Positions 1 through 7,877 of a DNA stretch of 50,491 nt are shown here, in pieces. How positions within the stretch are numbered: the first letter of the stretch is position 1; every line of letters starts with the position of its first letter. This stretch comes from a bacterium (lineage in GTDB: Bacteria; Sysuimicrobiota; Sysuimicrobiia; Sysuimicrobiales; Segetimicrobiaceae). The stretch is from NCBI GenBank assembly GCA_035295165.1, contig DATGJN010000020.1, positions 1-50,491 on the forward strand, given 5' to 3'. Below the pieces are notes generated by a model. That model was given only the letters and a program-made list of their open reading frames with translations, searched no databases and was not told the DNA's origin. Position numbers and translations under genes: made by a program.

Positions 1-110
1 ATGAAAGGTCCGAACATCATCCACGTCCCCACCTCGCAGCAGTCGGGCCACCTCCTCCTCGCAGGGATTTGGTGACCCAGATTCAGTCGGGGTGGGGAAT
101 TTTACTCCGG
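1..110. mobile_element. possible terminal region of an insertion sequence (partial, low confidence)
   Basis: The first 110 bases contain no recognisable gene. A short open frame from position 1 ends at TGA 73-75, and the stretch around 90-110 (gtggggaattttactccgg) resembles the non-coding tail seen downstream of some IS transposase operons. This is recalled resemblance only; no inverted repeat partner is visible because the window is cut here. It fits the accessory character of the next 4 kb. Confidence 0.2.
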
Positions 111-230
111 CTCTTTGAGGAGTCTAGCACCGGTCGTGACACAGCGTCCATCGGGCGTACTGCGCGGCGCCCCCGGTGGCAACGATGCACGCGCGTGCAC
201 ATCGGTGGCATACGTTTGACCGAAAAACGG

Positions 231-401
231 GACGTTGGCGGGCTGGCGTACAGTCCACGGTCCTTTGTCTTTTTGACGGAGACCTTCTTTATCAATCCGC
301 GGGGACGGATCGTGGGCAAGTTTCTGGGCGAGCTGCTCGACGCATCGGCGGGACGCCGCGCGGTCGAGGCCCTCTTGGCGGACCGGCGCCTCGTCCCGTA
401 G
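231..401 (+). pseudogene. C-terminal fragment of a thioredoxin/redoxin-like (TlpA-type) protein
   Basis: The frame ending at 401 reads TETFFINPRGRIVGKFLGEL followed by a short helical tail. This matches the last strand and helix of TlpA/ResA-type thiol-disulfide proteins, where the motif is usually PxTFFIDxxGRIV with a G. The active-site CxxC half of the domain is absent upstream, and the preceding sequence in this frame does not look like a thioredoxin fold. It is therefore read as a remnant, probably cut off by whatever rearranged the left end. It could be a chance match, because only about 45 residues are informative. Confidence 0.35.
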
Positions 402-410
402 CCGGCGTTC

Positions 411-1487
411 CTAGTAGCCGTTGCCTGGGTAGCTCCACAGGTGCCGCCCGATTGGGTTGCTGGCGCCCGGGGTGACGCCGGCCGGCAGCACGTCCACGCC
501 GTCCGGGACGTTGAGGTAGCCGGGCGCCGTGCCAGGCACCCCCGTGTGGCCGTACTGCCAGACGATACGCTTCGTGGCCGGATCGATCACGATGACACGG
601 TGGTTGAAATCGTCATTCAGCAGCACCATCCGGTTCGGCAGCTGCACGGCGAGCGACGGGTGGTTGAGGCGCCCGGGACCCGACAGCACCTGGTACTGCC
701 AGAGCACCTTGCCTTTGGGTGACATGATCACGATTGCGCCGGGGTTGGTGTAGAACACGCAGATTACGTTGCCGTCCGGCGTGAAGTTGGCATCGGACGG
801 GTAGTAGAACGCGGATGGAAACCGCAGCGTCCACACCACGCGTCCCTCGCGGTCGAGCAGGATCGCGTCGTTCCCGTTGATCTGCGTCACCAACATACCC
901 TGATCGGGCGCCGGAAAGTCGCCGTTCGGCGCGGAGAAGTACCGCGGCGGATCGATCCGCATCACGCCGGTGTGGCCGTACTGCTTGATGATCCGCTTGG
1001 TCCGGCGGTCGATGAACACGATTCGCTGGTTCTTGATGTCGGCCGCGGTGATGAGCCCGCCGCCGCGGGCGTACAGGAAGGCGTCGTCCGGGGTATTGAG
1101 GTAGCCTGGCGCGCGCCCCGGCACGCCGGGGTGACCGTAGCTCCAGACGATCCTGCGGGTCCGGAAGTCGATGATCGAGATCATGTGGTGGTCTTCTTCG
1201 TTGGTGATGATCTCGTCGAAGTGCGGGCCGAAGAAGACATCGTCGTCGTCTCGCAGGGGAGACGCCCGGCCGGGCTGCGGCATCTGCCATACGATGTGCT
1301 TGTCCGGCGTGACGAGCAGGATCCGGTTGTTGCTCGCGTCGGCGATCAGCACATCGTCGGGGAGAACCGGGTTGGCCCGGCGGGCACCCCAGGGGAGCGC
1401 CTGCGGGGCAGGGCTTGCGGGTGGGACCGCGCCGCCGGCCAGGAGCGCGCAGACGAGGACTCCGTTCACGATCAGACCGCGATGCAT
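411..1487 (-). CDS. secreted PQQ-like beta-propeller repeat protein
   Basis: This encodes a 358-residue protein of unknown specific function. The chosen start at 1487 gives a typical signal peptide (hydrophobic core near residues 5-20 followed by an Ala/Pro-rich cleavage region), so the product is probably exported. The body is all-beta with repeated blades containing DPATKRIVWQYGHTGV-like units. Three copies of a YGHxGVPGxAPGYLNxPD-type motif lie near residues 117-134, 170-188 and 311-329; the middle one is degenerate. Such blades occur in PQQ-binding-like and NHL/arylsulfotransferase-like propellers, but no cofactor or catalytic residues can be assigned. An upstream in-frame Met would add 52 non-signal residues and is rejected. 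The gene stands alone, beside the decayed recombinase element. Confidence 0.75.
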   Translation of the reverse strand: MHRGLIVNGVLVCALLAGGAVPPASPAPQALPWGARRANPVLPDDVLIADASNNRILLVTPDKHIVWQMPQPGRASPLRDDDDVFFGPHFDEIITNEEDHHMISIIDFRTRRIVWSYGHPGVPGRAPGYLNTPDDAFLYARGGGLITAADIKNQRIVFIDRRTKRIIKQYGHTGVMRIDPPRYFSAPNGDFPAPDQGMLVTQINGNDAILLDREGRVVWTLRFPSAFYYPSDANFTPDGNVICVFYTNPGAIVIMSPKGKVLWQYQVLSGPGRLNHPSLAVQLPNRMVLLNDDFNHRVIVIDPATKRIVWQYGHTGVPGTAPGYLNVPDGVDVLPAGVTPGASNPIGRHLWSYPGNGY

Positions 1488-1639
1488 GATCCCATCATAG
1501 TACAGCGCCCGTCTCGGACACCGCGGCGAGCGCGCGGCGGACACTTGATGGCGCGCGAGTTCATTTGTCGAGATCTCCCTCGAACTCCACCCCTTGCACT
1601 GATGACGACCGTTGCGGAAGGATCTCCTTAGTCGACCCC

Positions 1640-2296
1640 TCAACTCGTGGTAGATACCCCTTGATCCATAAGCTCTTCCGCGCGGCGGTTGGGACTACCC
1701 TTTCTCAAAGCCCGTGAAACCGCCGAAACGGTCACGCCTATTTGACGTGCCGCCTGACTGCGGGACAGCGTACCGGCTTCTATAGCGGGCCTCAGAGCCT
1801 CCAGGTTACCATCCAGCACTGCGGGTCGACCGATAATATGCTTCCCCTGCTTCCTGGCACGCTCCATACCTGCCCGGTTGCCCGGACGCGTTCTGAGATG
1901 AGACTGCGCTCGAACTGCGCGAACGATGCCAGAATGTTGAGCATCAGATCGGCAACTGGCGAGGTTCCCGACGTGTCGAGCCACGGTTCCGAATACGACC
2001 GCAACCCCACGCCCCACCGACGGAACTCCTCAACGGCCGTCGCCATGTGCGCGACTGACCGGAAGGCCCGGTCGAGCTTCCAGACGAGAATCGCATCCAA
2101 CTTTCGGCGGGATGCCTGGGTGAGTAGCTCCCGCCAGGCCGTTCGGCCGCGTAGATCGGTCGCGCTGGCGTGGTCGACGTACTCCCCTGCCGACGACCAT
2201 GCCTGGGCCGTGACGAACTCGCGAAGCGGAAGTAGCTGGGTGTCGGGATTCTGTTCCCTGTCACTAGTGGAAACTCGAGCGAGTGGAGGTCGCCAT
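1640..2296 (-). pseudogene. frameshifted small serine recombinase (resolvase/invertase family)
   Basis: Two reading frames together make one Pin/Res-type recombinase. The N-terminal catalytic part (about 2289 down to 1885) reads ARVSTSDREQNPDTQL, with the nucleophilic Ser, then KLDRAFRS and FAQFERSLISERVRA. The C-terminal part (about 1885 to 1640) continues as AGMERARKQGKHIIGRP and a helix-turn-helix (SQAARQIGVTVSAVSRAL). The frames join at a tandem 8-bp duplication, TGCCCGGT-TGCCCGGA at 1871-1886. Removing one copy restores a continuous ERVRAGMERARKQGK. The start also looks damaged: an ATG at 2296 is one base out of frame with ARVSTSD. The gene is inactive as it stands and points towards the other recombinase. 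Confidence 0.8.
1871..1886. repeat. 8-bp tandem duplication that frameshifts the small recombinase
   Basis: TGCCCGGT is followed at once by TGCCCGGA on the plus strand, differing only in the last base. The minus-strand protein frame changes exactly here. Deleting 8 bp restores the conserved segment between the catalytic domain and the helix-turn-helix. Confidence 0.75.
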
Positions 2297-2512
2297 CGGG
2301 CCGGATTGGGGTGCCACGGTAGATCAGTTCGTCGAGGGATCGTCGGGATGACCGCTCGGCAGCTCACGCGGCACTCTGAGGTTCCTCGGCGCCGCTCGCT
2401 CCCCTTGGACGATGGGCACGCGTGTGCAAGCGAGCCTGAACGGTTGTTCGCGCAGGACGGCTCTGGCACCGCTGCCGAATACTCCCGCCATTCACAAGAC
2501 TCTACCGAGACG

Positions 2513-2596
2513 ATGACCCAACTCTCCCCTGCGGTTCGTGAGTTTCTGGACGGGCTCGCCGGGATTATCGCCCGCGATATCCTTCGGAGCCGGTGA
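2513..2596 (+). CDS. small protein translationally coupled to the large serine recombinase
   Basis: A 27-codon frame starts at ATG 2513 and reads TQLSPAVREFLDGLAGIIAR, then RDILRSR and stop. It looks like an amphipathic helix. Its TGA (2594-2596) overlaps the ATG of the recombinase (2596-2598) in a TGATG arrangement, which favours real coupled translation. Short helical proteins directly before large serine recombinases are seen in other mobile elements, but I cannot name a family or function. The frame stays open well upstream, so the true start could be earlier, though nothing upstream looks protein-like. Confidence 0.4.
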   Translation: MTQLSPAVREFLDGLAGIIARDILRSR

Positions 2597-4026
2597 TGGG
2601 GAGTCGCGACGCAACACAGGACGCTCCGCGCCTAGCGGCGGCAGTCTACGCTCGGTTTTCCTCCGAGCGCCAGAAGGCGACCTCGATCGAGGACCAGGTC
2701 AACCTGTGCCGCGAGGCAGCGGAGCGGTTCCGCTGCACAGTCCTCTCGGACCACGTGTACGGGGATGTCGAAATCAGCGGTGCCGTCGAACAGCGGCCGG
2801 CCTACTCGGCACTCCTGGCCGCAGCCAAGGCGAAACGGATCGATGCGATTCTCGTGGAGAGTCAGGACCGCCTGTGGCGCGACCAGGGCGAGTTGCACCA
2901 TGCCCTGAAGCGTCTGCGATTCTGGGGCACACGGGTCTTTTCTGTCATGGCGGGCACCGACCTGACCGAAAAGACTGGTAGCCTGCTCGCGTCGGTTACG
3001 GGGTGGAAAGATGAAGTGTTCCTCGAGGATCTCCGCGAGAAGACCCGGCGCGGAATGCTCGGCCAGATCAGGCGGGGGCTATGCGCTGGTGGTCGCGCAT
3101 ATGGTTATCGCAGCCAGCCGATCCTCGACGATCACCAGCAAATCACCGGCTACCGCAGGGTCATCGATCCTGATGAAGCTGGCACCGTGCGGCGGATCTT
3201 CGAGCTCTACGCCGCCGGGTATTCGCCGAAGACGATCGTCCACGTTCTGAACGACGAGCGTGTGTCTCCTCCGCGCCCGGTGCGGGGTCGGCGGCTACGG
3301 GGCTGGACGTGGACGACGGTAAGCGGATCGTCCAAGAAGGCGTTCGGCATCCTCCACAACCCGATCTATGTCGGGCGCCTCGTGTGGAACCGCAGCCGCA
3401 AGGTGCGAGATCCTGAGACCGGCAAACGCACCATGCGGATGCGGCCCAAGGACGAATGGACCTGGACCGATGCCCCGGCACTGCGGATCGTGCCCCAGGG
3501 ACCTGTGGGACCAGGTGCAGATCCGCCGGCAGAATCGGCAGAGCTCTCCGGCTGCCGCGTCGGGTCGCAAGCCGAAGTACCTGTTCAGCGGCCTGCTCAT
3601 CTGTGCGGAGTGCGGAAGTCGGTACACCCTTCAAGACTCCACCCGCGGCTACTACGCCTGTAGCGGTCACGTGAATCGGGGCGCCGCCGTCTGCGCGAAT
3701 ACCAAGAAGGTCCGTCGCGATCGGCTCGAAGCGGAGCTATTGGATGCGTTGTTCAACGAGTTGTTCACGCCGGCCGCGGTAGCCTATCTTACGCAGCAGG
3801 TCGATGCTGCTATTGCTCGAGACTCAGAGAGTCTGCATGATCGGCGGACTAGTTTGGAGCGCGACCTCATCCAGGCCAAGACCGAGCTCGCGAACGTCCT
3901 CGACGCGATTCGGCAGGGCCTCGCCACGCCTGCGACCAGACATCTGCTGGAAACGTGCGAGCGCCGTGTGGTCGAGTGCGAGGCGGCGCCGCTGTCGATA
4001 GTGATCGCACGCTATCTCGGTGATCT

Positions 4027-4034
4027 GCGCGCGC
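4027..4034. repeat. GC dinucleotide run carrying a 2-base expansion
   Basis: The run GCGCGCGC sits at the point where the recombinase protein leaves its conserved frame. Removing one GC unit gives the continuous sequence LRATLSTDVEAARLL. Together with the CCCC run at 3493-3496 it marks slippage-type mutation. Confidence 0.6.
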
Positions 4035-4187
4035 AACGCTCAGCACCGATGTCGAGGCGGCTCGGTTACTATTGGCGAAACTCCTCGGATCCGTCATCCT
4101 GAGGCGAGTAGGCCCACACCTGGTCGCAGAAATCGAGGGCAACATGGAGGCGATGCTCAATAGCGAGGAAGTGTGTAGTGATAACCA

Positions 4188-4209
4188 TGGTGCCGGGAGG
4201 GGGATTTGA
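4188..4209. other. candidate attachment-site core at the tRNA-Leu 3' end
   Basis: The tRNA 3' end (read on plus as TGGTGCCGGGAGGGGGATTT) coincides with the last codons of the repaired large recombinase frame. That is the layout expected at an att junction of an integrated element. No second copy of this sequence was found between 1 and 4187, so the other end must lie left of the window or has been lost. Confidence 0.35.
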
Positions 4210-4273
4210 ACCCCCACGGGTTGCCCCACACGCCCCTCAAACGTGCGCGTCTGCCAGATTCCGCCATCCCGGC
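4188..4273 (-). tRNA. tRNA-Leu (anticodon GAG)
   Basis: An 86-base class II tRNA is encoded on the minus strand. The acceptor stem is GCCGGGA/TCCCGGC, followed by discriminator A and an encoded CCA. The anticodon stem CACGT/GCGTG closes the loop TTGAGGG, giving anticodon GAG, which reads CUC and CUU leucine codons. The T arm contains GGTTCAAATCC. The long variable arm fits leucine. A consensus promoter lies just upstream at 4316-4345. Confidence 0.95.
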
Positions 4274-4315
4274 GCGGAGAAAACGCCCTGCCCGGTCAGG
4301 CGGCAGGGACAGCTC

Positions 4316-4345
4316 ATTATACGAATCGCCCTGGGACGGTGTCAA
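4316..4345 (-). promoter_or_regulatory. consensus sigma-70-type promoter of tRNA-Leu
   Basis: On the minus strand TTGACA (4340-4345) is separated by 18 bases from TATAAT (4316-4321), a perfect match in both boxes. Transcription would start near 4308, giving a leader of about 35 bases. The leader can form a 7-bp hairpin (CCCTGCC/GGCAGGG, 4286-4308) right at the RNA 5' end. Confidence 0.85.
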
Positions 4346-4418
4346 TCAAGTCGGCTTCGCAGCGATCTACCGAAACACAACCGGTCGCCGCTGGCGCTGC
4401 CGCGATCGCGGCGGCGAC

Positions 4419-5459
4419 TCAGGGCCGCAAACGCGGCGCGGGCGTCCGTCCGGGAATCCGGCCGCGCTTGGCGATGGGGCGGCCGTTAATCTCGTGAAGA
4501 TCCATCGTCATGTCGATCGGCGACGCGCCGCTCACGTAGCTTCCAACCCCGAACGCGGAGACGCCGGCCTCAATCAGCGCCGGGATCCGTTCCGGCGTGA
4601 CCCCGCCCGACACGAAAATCTGAACGGCCGGATGCCCGGCGAGCGCGAGCCTCGCCCGGACCTCGCGGACGAGGTCCGGGGTAACGCTGCCCCGCTCGCG
4701 GGGCGTGTCGAGCCGGATTGCGGACAGGTCAGGCCCCATCGCCTCGGCGATGCGCACGGCCTCGACCGTCTCGTCCGTGAACGTGTCGACGAGCACGAGC
4801 CGCGGCACCCCGGACGGCATGAGTTCATGATACGCGGTGGCGGCCCGCAGTGTGTCACCGACGAGGAGAATGAATGCGTGCGGCATGGTGCCCACCGGTT
4901 CTTGGCCGGCGAGTTTCGCGCCGAGAATGCATGCGGCGCCGCGCATGCCGCCGACAATCGCCGCGCGCTCCATGACAGGCGCGACGGCCGGGTGGACGTG
5001 GCGCGCACCGAACGAATACACCGGAGTCTCCCCCGCCACCGCAACCACGTGCCGGGCCGCCGTCGCCCAGCCGCTCGGGTGGGAGAGCATCCCGAGAAGC
5101 ACGGTCTCGTACATGCCGAACTGCCCGTATGGCCCCTCGATGCGCATCACCACTTCGCGGGCCGAGAACGTCTCCCCGTCCCGGAGGGACTCGATGAGCA
5201 CCCCGGTGTTTCGCAACAGATAGCGCACCTCGTCCACGCCCGCGAGCACGCCGTCGCTGCTGGCGAAGATCTCCGCCACCACCGGCGTGTCGGCCAACCC
5301 TAAGGATCGGAGAATCTCCAACGTGCGGACGAAATAGATGTCGGTCGTGGCGCCGGCGAGGATCTCCTCGTGCGAGGCGCTGTGGAGGCGATGCTGGGCG
5401 TCGGCGGTGTACCGGCCGACGTCGTCGAGCGATGTGAAGGCGGTCGGCTTCCGCGGCAC
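4419..5459 (-). CDS. pncB: nicotinate phosphoribosyltransferase (short, archaeal-like type)
   Basis: The 346-residue protein would transfer phosphoribose from PRPP to nicotinate in NAD salvage (Preiss-Handler pathway). Family features visible are the N-terminal TTDIYFVRTLEILR segment, the FGARHVHPAVAPVMERAA loop, and the C-terminal barrel motifs RLDTPRERGS and IFVSGGVTPERI ending in FGVGSYVSG. The length fits the short Thermoplasma-like class rather than the longer E. coli PncB. The barrel resembles quinolinate phosphoribosyltransferase (NadC), but the GARHVHP loop and absence of the NadC N-terminal pattern favour PncB. The GTG start at 5459 follows a GAGG-like ribosome site. It is last in the run after secG, with a 14-base gap. 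Confidence 0.85.
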   Translation of the reverse strand: MPRKPTAFTSLDDVGRYTADAQHRLHSASHEEILAGATTDIYFVRTLEILRSLGLADTPVVAEIFASSDGVLAGVDEVRYLLRNTGVLIESLRDGETFSAREVVMRIEGPYGQFGMYETVLLGMLSHPSGWATAARHVVAVAGETPVYSFGARHVHPAVAPVMERAAIVGGMRGAACILGAKLAGQEPVGTMPHAFILLVGDTLRAATAYHELMPSGVPRLVLVDTFTDETVEAVRIAEAMGPDLSAIRLDTPRERGSVTPDLVREVRARLALAGHPAVQIFVSGGVTPERIPALIEAGVSAFGVGSYVSGASPIDMTMDLHEINGRPIAKRGRIPGRTPAPRLRP

Positions 5460-5473
5460 CTCGGAACCGGCTG

Positions 5474-5704
5474 TCAGCGACCGAACTTAGTGATGACGAG
5501 GACGAGCGACGTGATGCCGAATACGATCGCCAGCGATGATGTCACCCGGAGCAGCAGGGTTTCGCGAGGCTTAGGCCCGTGGAACAGACGGGCGCCCCCG
5601 CCGCCGATGGAGCCGAGCCCTTCGCCCTTGGGGCCCTGGAGCACGATCACCCCGACAACGGCGGCGGCGGCAATGAGATGAATAATCAGGATCACGTTCG
5701 TCAC
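5474..5704 (-). CDS. secG: protein translocase subunit SecG
   Basis: A 76-residue membrane protein with two hydrophobic segments (about residues 3-23 and 52-72) flanking the conserved GxGGIGGG-like loop (EGLGSIGGGGARLF). SecG associates with SecYE and assists preprotein export. It follows tpiA, an association common in Gram-positive-type genomes. The 193-base gap upstream holds no gene. An AT-rich TATGCTAATCT stretch near 5735 could be a weak promoter, but no convincing -35 box is visible. Start is GTG 5704, preceded by a GGGGGTG tract. Confidence 0.93.
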   Translation of the reverse strand: MTNVILIIHLIAAAAVVGVIVLQGPKGEGLGSIGGGGARLFHGPKPRETLLLRVTSSLAIVFGITSLVLVITKFGR

Positions 5705-5897
5705 CCGGACACCCCCAAACTACAGCCTTACTAGATTAGCATACTCCGGGATGCCGTCCAAGGCCCCAACCGGGCCTGCCAGCCCAAGGGCTGCCATCCG
5801 GCCCGACCGAAGAACGGGACCAGACTCACGGGGAACCCCGAACAGGCGCGTGCGGGGCGCCGGGGTACGCACCGGCTTGGGTCCGGGGGTCATCAGT

Positions 5898-6656
5898 CTA
5901 GCGCGCGGCCGCGCGTACGATCTCGGCGAACGCGCCGGCGTCGAGGCTGGCCCCACCAACGAGCGCCCCGTCGATGCCCGGTCGCTCGAGGAACTCGCCG
6001 ATGTTGGCGGGTTTGACGCTGCCGCCGTACAGCACCCGAACCTTCTCGGCAGCAGGGACGCTCCCGGCGGTGGCGAGCTGGGCGCGGATCAGCGCGGCCA
6101 CGCGGTCCGCCTCGGCGCCAGTCGCGGTCAAGCCGGTCCCGATCGCCCAGACCGGCTCGTACGCAATCACGACGTCGTGCAGTCGGTCGGGAGGGATCGT
6201 GTTGGTCGCCGCCGAGAGCTGGCGGACGATCACCCCGTCCGCGTCGCCGCGCTCCCGGTCCTGCAGTCCCTCCCCGACGCACACGATCGGCGTGAGGCCG
6301 TGGGCCAGCGCGGTTTGCGCCTTGAGACCGACGTCCGCGTCGCGTTCCCCGCAATACAACCGCCGCTCGGAGTGCCCGAGGATGACGACGCGGCAACCCA
6401 GATCCACCAGCATCGGCGCGGCGATCTCGCCGGTGTAGGCACCCTCGGGCTCCCAATGCATGGTCTGGGCGCCCAAGAGCACACTCGTCCCCTCGATAGC
6501 CCGCCCCACCGCCTCCAGCGCGGTCGCCGGCGGGCACAGGACGACCTGCGGACCGGTTATCTCCGCGACCGCCGCGACGACGTCCCGCGCCAGCCGCACA
6601 GCGGCCTCGCGCGTCAGGTGCATCTTCCAGTTACCGGCGATGAGAGGTACGCGCAT
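5898..6656 (-). CDS. tpiA: triosephosphate isomerase
   Basis: This 252-residue TIM-barrel enzyme interconverts dihydroxyacetone phosphate and glyceraldehyde-3-phosphate. The substrate Lys is in AGNWKMHL (residue 11), the catalytic His in ILGHSERR, and the catalytic Glu in AYEPVWAIGTG. The phosphate-binding loop near the C-terminus reads VLYGGSVKPAN. Length is normal. It lies 16 bases after pgk, in the glycolytic run gap-pgk-tpiA. Confidence 0.97.
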   Translation of the reverse strand: MRVPLIAGNWKMHLTREAAVRLARDVVAAVAEITGPQVVLCPPATALEAVGRAIEGTSVLLGAQTMHWEPEGAYTGEIAAPMLVDLGCRVVILGHSERRLYCGERDADVGLKAQTALAHGLTPIVCVGEGLQDRERGDADGVIVRQLSAATNTIPPDRLHDVVIAYEPVWAIGTGLTATGAEADRVAALIRAQLATAGSVPAAEKVRVLYGGSVKPANIGEFLERPGIDGALVGGASLDAGAFAEIVRAAAR

Positions 6657-6672
6657 CCGATGTGGGTGACGC

Positions 6673-7851
6673 CTAGGCGTCCTGCAGGACGGCGACCCCC
6701 GGCAGCGTCTTGCCCTCCATGAACTCCAGCGAGGCGCCCCCGCCGGTGCTGACGTGCGTCATCTTCCCGGTGTATCCGAACTCCTCGACTGCGGCGCCGG
6801 TGTCGCCGCCGCCGACGATCGACTCTCCGCAGGACTCCGCGACCGCCTTCGCGATCGCGCGGGTGCCCTCGGCGAACGCCGGGATCTCGAACACCCCCAT
6901 CGGACCGTTCCACAGCACCGTCCCCGCGCTGGCAATCGGCGCGCCGAACGCCGCAACCGTCCGCGGGCCGATGTCCACACCCGCCCACCCCGCGGGGATC
7001 GCACGGGCGTCCACCACGCGCGTCGGGGCACCGGCCTCGACGCGCTCCGCCACGACCACGTCCACCGGGAGCACCAGGGTCACGCCGCGCTGCTCCGCCT
7101 CCTGCATCAACTCGCGGGCAAGGTCCAGCCGGTCCGCTTCGCACAGCGACGACCCGATCTCGGCGCCGCCCGCGCGCAAAAATGTGTAGCACATACCGCC
7201 GCCGATGAGCATCGTCTGCGCGAGCCGAAGCAGGTTGCGGATCACGCCGATCTTGTCGCCGACCTTGGCCCCGCCCAGAATGACGACGAGCGGGCGCTGG
7301 GGCTGCTCCAAGACCTTGCCGAGGAACTGGAGCTCGCGCTCCATCAGGAGGCCCGCCACCGCGGGCAAGAACGCCGCGATCCCCGCCGTGCTGGCGTGCG
7401 CCCGGTGTGCGGTGCCGAATGCGTCATTCACGTACACATCGGCCAGCGCCGCGAGTTGCTTCGCGAATGCGGGATCGTTGGCTTCCTCTTCCTTGTGGAA
7501 CCGCAGGTTCTCGAGCAGCACCACGTCGCCGGGCCGCATCGCCGCAACCGCGTCCGCCACCGCCGGGCCGACGCAGTCGTCGAGCTTGCGCACCGGCCGG
7601 CCCAGCAATTCGCCGAGGCGCGCCGCGACCGGGTCCATCCGCAGCGCGGGATCGGGCCCTTTCGGCCGCCCCAGGTGAGAGGCGAGAATCACGGCGGCGC
7701 CGTGCTCGAGCAGGTAGGTAATCGTCGGCAGCGACGCGACGATCCGGAGATCGTCGGTGATGCGCCCCCCCTCCAACGGCACGTTGAAGTCCACGCGGAC
7801 GAACACGCGCCGCCCCTTCACCTCGATGTCCCGAATCGTCTTCTTCCGCAT
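6673..7851 (-). CDS. pgk: phosphoglycerate kinase
   Basis: A 392-residue monomeric kinase that makes ATP and 3-phosphoglycerate from 1,3-bisphosphoglycerate and ADP. Diagnostic segments are [12 protein letters not shown] (residues 14-25), [35 protein letters not shown], and the C-terminal [13 protein letters not shown] and [13 protein letters not shown]. The start at 7851 is chosen because it places the conserved [13 protein letters not shown] segment at the N-terminus. An earlier in-frame Met would overlap gap with a non-conserved extension. It is 26 bases after gap. Confidence 0.97.
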   Translation of the reverse strand: MRKKTIRDIEVKGRRVFVRVDFNVPLEGGRITDDLRIVASLPTITYLLEHGAAVILASHLGRPKGPDPALRMDPVAARLGELLGRPVRKLDDCVGPAVADAVAAMRPGDVVLLENLRFHKEEEANDPAFAKQLAALADVYVNDAFGTAHRAHASTAGIAAFLPAVAGLLMERELQFLGKVLEQPQRPLVVILGGAKVGDKIGVIRNLLRLAQTMLIGGGMCYTFLRAGGAEIGSSLCEADRLDLARELMQEAEQRGVTLVLPVDVVVAERVEAGAPTRVVDARAIPAGWAGVDIGPRTVAAFGAPIASAGTVLWNGPMGVFEIPAFAEGTRAIAKAVAESCGESIVGGGDTGAAVEEFGYTGKMTHVSTGGGASLEFMEGKTLPGVAVLQDA

Positions 7852-7877
7852 CGGCCGCCCTGAGTGTGCCGGGGTGC

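Larger units (their letters stand above)
2596..4209 (+). pseudogene. large serine recombinase broken by two short-repeat frameshifts
   Basis: The gene would encode about 537 residues, the usual size for a phage/ICE large serine integrase. The catalytic domain starts VYARFSSERQKATSIEDQ with the nucleophilic Ser. The recombinase domain follows (RRGMLGQIRRGLCAGGRAYGY and ILHNPIYVGRLVWNRS), then a zinc-ribbon with CAECGSRY...YYACSG...C, then a coiled coil (SLERDLIQAKTELANVLDAI). The frame shifts by +1 in the CCCC run at 3493-3496 (VPRDLWDQVQIRR is restored by removing one C). It shifts by +2 in the GC run at 4027-4034, after which the C-terminus reads ATLSTDVEAARLLLAKLLGS. The two insertions sum to +3. 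The restored frame stops at TGA 4207-4209, inside tRNA-Leu. Uninterrupted open pieces are about 2596-3490 and 3497-4102. It is presumably non-functional unless recoded. Confidence 0.85.

Noticed and set aside
1742-2596. A 284-codon plus-strand frame across the small recombinase
   Set aside because: Most of it is antisense to the recombinase remnant. Only the final 27 codons look protein-like and they were kept separately.
4286-4308. Intrinsic terminator or attenuator between the tRNA-Leu promoter and the tRNA
   Set aside because: The hairpin has only a weak GTTTTC tail and would start at the transcript's first base, so it is more likely a simple 5' structure removed on tRNA maturation.
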